Positions 58,089-64,000 of a stretch of DNA of 64,000 nucleotides are shown here, in pieces (within the stretch, counting starts at the first letter, position 1; each line of letters begins with the position of its first letter). The stretch covers positions 1 through 64,000 of the forward strand of contig CAWCDM010000087.1 in the NCBI GenBank assembly GCA_963794185.1, read 5' to 3'. Made by a program: the position numbers and the translations under genes. Source of the stretch: JAMXLO01 sp963794185. Its GTDB lineage: Bacteria; Pseudomonadota; Alphaproteobacteria; Acetobacterales; Acetobacteraceae. The notes beneath the pieces were generated by a model, which ran no database searches, was not told the origin of the DNA, and saw only the letters and a program-made list of their open reading frames with translations.

Positions 58089-58834
58089 GCGGCGTCCCCA
58101 GATAGGCGGCGATCACGTCGGGGTTCGCCGAGACCGTGGCGTAGTCGCCCTCGGCCAGGATGCGCCCCCGCGTCAGCACGGTGATGGTGTCGCACAGCCC
58201 TTCCACCACCGAGAGATTGTGCTCGACCATCAGGATCGTGCGCCCGTCGCGGATCCGGCGGATCAACTCGACGATGCGGTCGACGTCGCCGTGGCCCATG
58301 CCGGCGGTCGGTTCGTCGAGCAGCATCACCTCCGGATCGAGCGCCAGCGTGGTGGCGATCTCCAGCGCGCGCTTCTGGCCGTAGGGAAGCTGCGTCACCA
58401 CCGTCTCGGCCTCGCCGGTCAGCCCGACATCGAACAGCAGCTCGCGCGCGCGGTCGTCGTAGACCTGCAGCGCCTTCTCCGAGCGCCAGAAGTCGAAGCT
58501 GGCGCCGCGCGCGCGCTGCAGGGCCAGCCGCACATTCTCCAGCGCGGTCAGGTGCGGGAACACCGCCGAGATCTGGAAGCTGCGCACCAGGCCGAGCCGG
58601 GCGACCTGCGCCGGCTTCATTCCCGTGATGTCACGACCCTTGAACCTGATCGTGCCGCGCGTCGGCGGCAGGAACGCGGTCAGCAGGTTGAAGCAGGTCG
58701 TCTTGCCGGCGCCGTTGGGGCCGATCAGCGCATGGATGGTGCCCGTCTCGCACCTTCAGCGTCACGTCGTCCACCGCGACGAAGCCGCCGAACTCACGGG
58801 TCAGGTTCACGGTCTCCAGGATGGTGTCGCTCAC
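58081..58834 (-). CDS. livG: branched-chain amino acid-type ABC ATPase LivG (frame break)
   Basis: About 250-residue ATPase. The N-terminus from a GTG at 58834 reads 'VSDTILETVNLTREFGGFVA'; a one-base indel near 58747 separates it from the Walker A region (in another frame 'HALIGPNGAGKTT'). Then 'GLVRSFQISAVFPHLTALEN', 'LPYGQKRALEIATTLALDPE', Walker B 'VMLLDEPTAGM' and 'MVEHNLSVVEGLCDTI'. First gene of the Liv operon; divergent from the CoA-ester lyase with about 107 bases between. GTG start; an ATG at 58888 in frame is also possible. Confidence 0.88.
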
Positions 58835-58941
58835 CCCCGGACGTCTTCCATTATCGTTAAGGTCCCCTGTTGGGTCCGCTGATTGCATATCGTTGCCGGG
58901 GGCGCAAGATTGACCCTCCCACCATGGGGCGAGGCCATCCG

Positions 58942-59803
58942 ATGCGACTGCGCAGTCCCTTGTTCGCCCCCGGCAATTCCGAGCGGAAGATGCAGAAGGC
59001 GATCGCTTCGGCTGCCGATGCGGTGATCCTCGATCTCGAGGATTCCGTCGCGGCGCCGTCCAAGCCGATCGCGCGGGCCATGGTCCCGGACGTGGTGCGG
59101 GCGCACCCCGGCCGCGATCTGATCGTGCGGGTGAACCCGCGCGGCACGCCGTGGTATCTGGCCGACGTGGCCGCTGCCGTGCCCGCGCGGCCGGCTGCCG
59201 TCATGCTGCCGAAGTGCAGCGGCCCCGAGGACCTCGGCACGCTCGACCACCACCTCGAGGCGCTGGAGACCGCGGCGGGAATTCCCGCCGGGCAGCATCG
59301 GCGTGGTGGCGATCGTCACCGAGACCGCTGCCTCGGTGTTCACGCTGGGCGCCTATGCGGGGGTGGCCGCGCGGCTGTGCGCCATCTGCTTCGGCGCCGA
59401 GGACCTTTCGGCCGATCTGGGCATCAGCCCGCGCCATCCCGACGGGTCCTACCCGGCGCCTGTGGTCTTCGCTCGCGCCCAGGTCCTGGTGGCCGCCGGC
59501 GCGATCGGCGTTCCGGCGATCGATACGCCCTGGCCCGATCCGCGCGACCCGGACGGGCTGCGGCGGGAGGCCGACGCCGCGGCAGCCGATGGCTTCGCCG
59601 GCAAGATCCTGATCCACCCGGCCCAGATCGACATCGTGAACGCCGCCTTCACCCCCTCGGCGGAACGCGTGCGCTGGGCCGAGCGGGTGGACGCGGCCTT
59701 CGCCGCCAATCCGGATGCAGGGGTGTTCGCGCTCGACGGCAAGATGATCGACCGGCCGCACTACAAGCTGGCGCAGCGTATCCTGGCGGCTGCCGGACGA
59801 TAG
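58942..59803 (+). CDS. HpcH/HpaI aldolase-citrate lyase family CoA-ester lyase (CitE-like, frame break)
   Basis: About 287-residue TIM-barrel lyase cleaving CoA thioesters such as citramalyl-, malyl- or citryl-CoA. 'MRLRSPLFAPGNSERKMQKA' start, 'DAVILDLEDSVA' (Asp/Glu metal area, about 31-42), 'LIVRVNPRGTPWY' (Arg), then after a one-base insertion near 59292 'GVVAIVTETAASVF', 'CFGAEDLSADLGI' (metal Glu-Asp) and 'KILIHPAQIDIVNAAFTPS'. A GCGAGG element precedes the ATG; upstream ATGs lack one. Divergent from the Liv operon, which could feed it a substrate or product; inference. Confidence 0.88.
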
Positions 59804-59842
59804 CGCGGGTTATCAAGACTGAGGACGTCGGGCTGCAACGTA

Positions 59843-59989
59843 TGTGCACCTCGCCCGCTTGTGGGAGCGGTCGCGGCGCGTCAGCGACGCGGGTGAGGGT
59901 GCGTCCCGGCGGCATTTGTCTGCTGGTGCACCCTCTCCCGTCGCGCTGCGCGCTTCGACCTCTCCCACTTCGTGGGCGAGGTGTACATT
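59843..59989. repeat. composite palindromic repeat (type B), full copy
   Basis: TGTGCACCTCGCCCGCTTG...TCGGGAG and the mirrored CGACCTCTCCCACTTCGTGGGCGAGGTGTACATT, with inner GTCGCGGCGCGTCAGCGACGC and a central TGGTGCACCCTCTCCCG. Same architecture and length class as 25921-26063. Fills most of the 216-base gap between the convergent lyase and epoxide hydrolase genes. Confidence 0.75.
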
Positions 59990-60019
59990 GTACCTGCCCA
60001 GCCTCTCGCGCCCGCTCCG

Positions 60020-61171
60020 TCAGCGCAACGGCCGGAAGAACGCGCGCACTTCGGCGGCCAGCGCCTCGGGTTGTTCCATCGCCGCGAAATGGCCGCCTCG
60101 CGGCATGACGGTCCAGCGGCGTATGTCGGTGTAGGTGCGCGCGGCCACGGACCGCGGCGGATGCAGGATCTCGCGCGGGAACTCGCAATAGCCGGTCGGC
60201 ACACTGACGGTGCGGCCCTCGGGGATCGGCCACGGGCGATGCATGCGGAAGTAATACGGAAAGAACGACGAGCCGATCGCGCCGGTGAACCAGTAGAGGC
60301 TGATATTGGCGAGCAACTGATCCCTGGTGAACGCCGTCTCCACATCTCCGCCGCAGTCGGACCAGGCACGGAACTTCTCGACGATCCATGCCGCCAATCC
60401 CGCTGGTGAGTCGGTCAGTCCGAAACTGAGGGTCTGCGGCCGCGTGCCCTGGATCCACTGGTAGCCGGTCTCCTCCTTCAGCCAGTGCGCAAGCTCGTCC
60501 AGGTATTGCCGCTCCTCATGTGTCGGGTCTCCAGCGGCGTCGTGTCCCGCCGGACCGCCAACAGGTTCACATGGATACCGAGCAGTTTTCGGCATGCGCG
60601 AAGCCCATGCGCGACGCGGTGATGCCGCCCCAGTCGCCCCCTTGCGCGGCAAATCGGCGATAGCCGAGCGTCCCGGTCATCAGGTCCGCCATGCAGTCGG
60701 CGATATCCTCGATGCCGAAGCGTTTCTGGCCAGGTCGGAACGAAAGCCCGTAGCCCGGAGCGACGGCGCCACGACCGTGAACGCATCGGCCGGGTCGCCG
60801 CCGAAGCGGGCCGGGTCGGTGAGGCGGGGAATCAGGTCCAGGAACTCGAACACCGAACCCGGCCAGCCATGCATCAGCAGCAACGGGCGGGATCAGGCCC
60901 CTTGCCCGGCACGTGCAGGAAGTGCACGTCGATGTCGTGCAGCGGGGTATTGAACTGCGGGAACGCATTCAGCCGCGCTTCCTGCGCGCGCCAGTCGAAA
61001 CCCGTGCGCCAGTAGTCGACAAGCCCCCGCAGGTGGTCGACGTTGGTGCCGTAGGCCCAGGGGTCGCCGGGAGCCTGATCGGGCAACCGCGTGCGTGCCA
61101 GGCGTTCGCGCAGGTCGGCGATGGCATCGTCGGCGATGTTCAGGGCAAAGGCCTCCGGCTCGCGCGCTCAT
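60020..61171 (-). CDS. epoxide hydrolase, alpha/beta-hydrolase fold (several frame breaks)
   Basis: About 385-residue enzyme of the EHN-containing (microsomal-type) epoxide hydrolases. N-terminal EHN domain: 'FALNIADDAIADLRERLART', 'WAYGTNVDHLRGLVDYWRTG' and 'FDWRAQEARLNAFPQFNTPL', then oxyanion 'LLMHGWPGSVFEFL', nucleophile Asp in 'QGGDWGGITAS', cap 'DELAHWLKEETGYQW' and 'QTLSFGLTDSPAGLAAWIVE', and 'PRGGHFAAMEQPEAL' with the catalytic His. The frame must change near 61155, 60893, 60740, 60590 and 60540. Hydrolyses epoxides to diols in the cytoplasm; the substrate is unknown. Convergent with the lyase. Confidence 0.82.
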
Positions 61172-61258
61172 TCTGCGTCCTCCGTTGCCGACGTGATTTG
61201 ATGCCGAGGCAGGTCCTGGCAACCGGTATACCCGGGGCGCGTTGTGCACGGATGAACA

Positions 61259-61857
61259 TTGGCACGCAAGATCTTGATGCGGATGTTCGGTTGCCCGCGC
61301 GGCCTCCTCGGCCGACTGGGCGGCATTATTATGGCGCGAACCAACAGTGCACACGCCGGGTGGGTGGTCAGCCTGCTGGACGTCAGGCAACAGGAGAGCG
61401 TGCTCGATATCGGCTGTGGTCCAGGCGTCGCGATCCATATGCTGGCGAAAAGGCTCGCCATGTCGCAGGCGTGGATCCTTCCGCCGAAATGCTGCGTCAG
61501 GCAGCGAAGCGCAACGCGGCCGCTATCAGCGAAGGACGTGTCGAGGTGCGGCCTGACGCCGCCGACCAACTGCCATTTGCCGACGCCAGCTTCGACAAGG
61601 TCATGGCGCTCAATTCCATGCAGTTATGGCCGGACGCCTTGGCGGGTCTCCGAGAAGTATTGCGGGTCACCAAGCATAACGGCCGGGCGGCGTTGGCATT
61701 CACCAGCTATTCGGGCCAGCGACGCGAAGGCGTGCCCGAACTGATTGGCTCCGCCGGATTCGACGACTGTCGCGTGGTCGAAACAGATCGAGCGTTCTGC
61801 GTGCTCGCCTCGGCGACGTCTCGCCGATTTAAGCGTGACCTGTCTGATCCGCTTTGA
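61259..61857 (+). CDS. SAM-dependent methyltransferase, class I (frame break)
   Basis: About 198-residue methyltransferase of the UbiE/Methyltransf_11 group. 'RGLLGRLGGIIMARTNSAHA', motif I 'VLDIGCGPGVAIHML' (about 48-62), then after a one-base break near 61455 'VAGVDPSAEMLRQAAKRNAA', 'VRPDAADQLPFADASFDKVM' and 'ALNSMQLWPDALAGLREVLR'. The start is uncertain: a TTG at 61259 or an ATG at 61277. It lies 34 bases from the end of the convergent regulator gene. Natural acceptor unknown. Confidence 0.83.
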
Positions 61858-61891
61858 GCCGGGGCTCGATATAAATGACGCCGGACCGCCG

Positions 61892-64000
61892 TCAGACTGC
61901 CTGGGCGACGGCGACCGCTTCCTGCTCGCTCCAGGCAGCCCCTGCGGCCATAGCGGCTTGGCACTTATCCGGACCCATCGCGCTGTGGAGGCGCTCAACA
62001 AGTCTGCTTCGTATCGCTATGGCGATGTCGGAGCGGCCGAGCTGATGCTGGTCGGCATAGCCGTCCGCAAATCCGGCAAGGCGCGCTGCGGTGTCAGTCT
62101 CTCCGTGCACCGCGAGGACGAGGGCGAGCTGATAGATCGAGCCTGGGAGACCCACGTTCCCGAGCGCGCGCGAAAGCTCGAAGGCTCTGAGTGCTGCGGC
62201 GCGGCCGGGCTCGATCTGATCATCGAGGATCAGAAAGCCGGCCAGCGAGTGCAGGGCCAGGAACTCGCTCGTCAGGGTGCCGTGCCGGCGGGACGCCTCG
62301 ACTGCCCGTCTCGCGCGGTCGATGGCTTCCGCCATTTGGCCGGCCGCGAATGCGATAACAGCGAGTTGCGCCTCGCAGGCGTCGTGCATGCGGACATCAC
62401 CGAGCGCCTTGGACAGGGCCAGCGCCTCTTCGACGAGGGCCCGCGCAGCCTGCAAATCCCCGGCATCCCTGCGATGGCCCCGGCGCCCAGGAGCGCAATG
62501 GCCAGCCGCCTTCGTGCGGCCACACCGGCGCAGGACCGAAAGTGCTTCGTCGTGGTATTGCTCGGCTTCCGCGACGTCCCCGATAGCGGCTGGTCGATAT
62601 CCCCGCCTGCATCAGCGCCTGCCCCAGCAGGACCGGCTCGCCGCCAACCTGTCTCATCAACGCGATGGCTCGGAGGTTGTGCGAAAGGCGTCCCCTGTCG
62701 CCACCGTAGAAATCCCACCCGAGTCCGAGGCGGATGCGCGCTTCGACGGAAGGTGGAGTAGCGTCATCGACAAATGTGAGAGCCAGCTCAAACCAGCGCC
62801 GCTGCTCCTGCACCAGCGACAGTTCACGCCACAGCCAATCGGTATAGGCTGACAAGCTTCACGCCCAAAGCCGGGTCCCCGTCCGGGCCCAGAGACCAGC
62901 CCAGGGCCGCACGCAAATTGTCCAGGTCCGGTTCATACGCGGCGAGCCAATCGGCCCTCGGGGTCGTGGGCCAGGTTCGCTCCGCCCGCTCGAACACGAT
63001 CGTCATATGCTCGCACAGCCGACGCGCCAGCGCGGCGTAGCGGCTCAGCCGGCAGCTTCTCCAGCGCGAACGCCCGCGTTGACTCGAGCAGCCGGTAGCG
63101 GTTCTCGCCCGCGCTGGCGAGCGACACCACCAGCGACTTGTCCACCAGCCCGGCAAGCACATCGAAGACGTCCGACTCCTCCACCGGTGCGCCCGTGGCG
63201 ACTGCCACCACGGCCTCCAGCGTGAAGCTGCCCGCGAAGACCCCGAGCCTTCGCAGCATCGCCTGCTCGGCCTCCGAGAGCAGGGCGTAGCTCCATTCGA
63301 TCGCCGCGCGCAGCGTCTGCTGCCGGGGCACAGCCGTACGGCTCCCCGCGGTGAGGAGGTGAAGCTGGTCATCCAGGCGCGCCAGCAACGCTTCGGGCTT
63401 CAGCACCTTCAGCCGCGGTGCCGCCAGCTCGATCGCCAGCGGAATGCCGTCCAGCCTGCGGCAGATCTCCGCGACGATGGGCGCGGTCTCGTCGGTCAAC
63501 GAGAAACGCCCGAGTGCCGAGGCGGCACGCTCGACGAAGAGATGCACAGCGCTGTGTCCCATCGCCTGGGCGGCCGTGAGGCTCGTTGATCGTGGCGGCA
63601 CGTCGAGCAAAGGCACCGGGTAGGCATGCTCGCCAGCCACGGACAGCGCCTCCCGGCTGGTGGCAAGCAGGACCACGCCGGGGCACGTCTTCAGAAGTGC
63701 GTCGGCGAGCGTGGCGGCAGCCGCAATCACGTGTTCGCAGTTGTCGAGGATGAGGAGCACGCGCCTGGATCGCAGGAAGGCCGCGATCGCGTCGGCGGCC
63801 GGTCGTTCCCCCTGCACCGGCAGTCCGAACACGGCCGCCACCGCCTCGCCGACCAGTTCGGCCCGGTCCAGCGGCGCCAGCTCGACAAACCACGCGCCGT
63901 CCGGGAAGCGCGCCAGCAGATCGGCGCCCACCTGTAACGACAGGCTGGTCTTGCCGACGCCGGCGGTGCCGACCAACGTCACCAAGCGATACTCGGACAG
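61892..64000 (-). CDS. large AAA/NB-ARC-type ATPase regulator with TPR region, C-terminal part (cut by window edge, several frame breaks)
   Basis: C-terminal ~700 residues of a multidomain regulator; the N-terminus, probably a winged-helix or similar effector domain, lies past the right edge. Walker A 'GTAGVGKTSLSLQ' (63950-63985), Walker B 'RVLLILDNCEH' and the sensor 'LLATSREALSV' define an AfsR/LuxR-LAL-like STAND ATPase; 'GIPLAIELAA' and 'LRAAIEWSYALLSEAEQAML' are further family marks. TPR-type helices follow, ending with 'SEQEAVAVAQAV' at 61892. Frame changes near 63055, 62850, 62590 and 62475 are required. It is a different type from the cyclase-ATPase at 50658, although both end in TPR arrays. 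Signal unknown. Confidence 0.8.

Overview
The window is GC-rich DNA (roughly two thirds G+C) with the gene content of an alphaproteobacterium. I place it most likely in Rhodospirillales/Acetobacteraceae, on these grounds: a Hint-domain surface-type protein, several high-affinity uptake systems (two complete-looking ABC operons plus a Liv operon), an ECF sigma/anti-sigma pair, a 'ligase-associated' DNA repair gene set, and three families of palindromic intergenic repeats. No rRNA, tRNA, CRISPR array, prophage or intact insertion sequence was recognised. The placement is inference from gene families, not a database result.

Layout. 0-6 kb: start of a SulP anion permease, an ABC exporter, an ECF sigma factor with its anti-sigma factor, an enolase-superfamily dehydratase and a secreted CHRD-domain protein. 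6-12.5 kb: a very large flavoprotein (GltD-like plus PyrK-like halves) behind a MarR regulator, then a propionyl-CoA-type synthetase. 12.5-20.7 kb: DNA repair block (Lhr-type helicase, PdeM nuclease, a second metallophosphoesterase; on the other strand a beta-lactamase-fold exonuclease), split by a Hint-domain gene and followed by a VapBC-like toxin-antitoxin pair and a cupin. 20.8-27 kb: a complete peptide-type ABC operon (binding protein, two permeases, fused ATPase) and a lone dihydroxyphthalate-decarboxylase-like protein. 27-31 kb: a small exported protein, a lipid A type acyltransferase, a transposase remnant, a GFA-family protein and a lactate permease. 31-46 kb: a catabolic/uptake region with a quinone reductase, a sugar-type ABC operon followed by a FAD oxidoreductase, an alpha/beta hydrolase with a VOC protein, two binding proteins with no permeases beside them, LysR divergent from RidA-MFS, and an EamA transporter. 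46-54 kb: a Pat-like acyl-CoA synthetase/acetyltransferase, an HSL-family esterase and a large cyclase-ATPase-TPR regulator. 54-64 kb: the Liv branched-chain amino acid operon, a CitE-like CoA-ester lyase, an epoxide hydrolase, a methyltransferase and the C-terminal part of a second ATPase-TPR regulator that runs off the right edge.

A striking property of the whole sequence is about 40 single-base frame breaks inside otherwise well-conserved genes. Both sides of each break keep family motifs and no other decay is seen, so most are probably sequencing or assembly errors. They create false fusions (binding protein with permease), false read-through tails (flavoprotein, cyclase) and split genes; coordinates below are given for the reconstructed genes.

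The most interesting real signals are (1) a 120-base G-rich palindromic element sitting exactly at the lhr/pdeM junction between two 10-base direct repeats, consistent with transposition into an ATGA stop/start overlap; (2) the flavoprotein that combines NfnB/GltD-like and NfnA/PyrK-like halves with an unrecognised N-terminal region; and (3) a ligase-associated repair set from which the ligase is missing.
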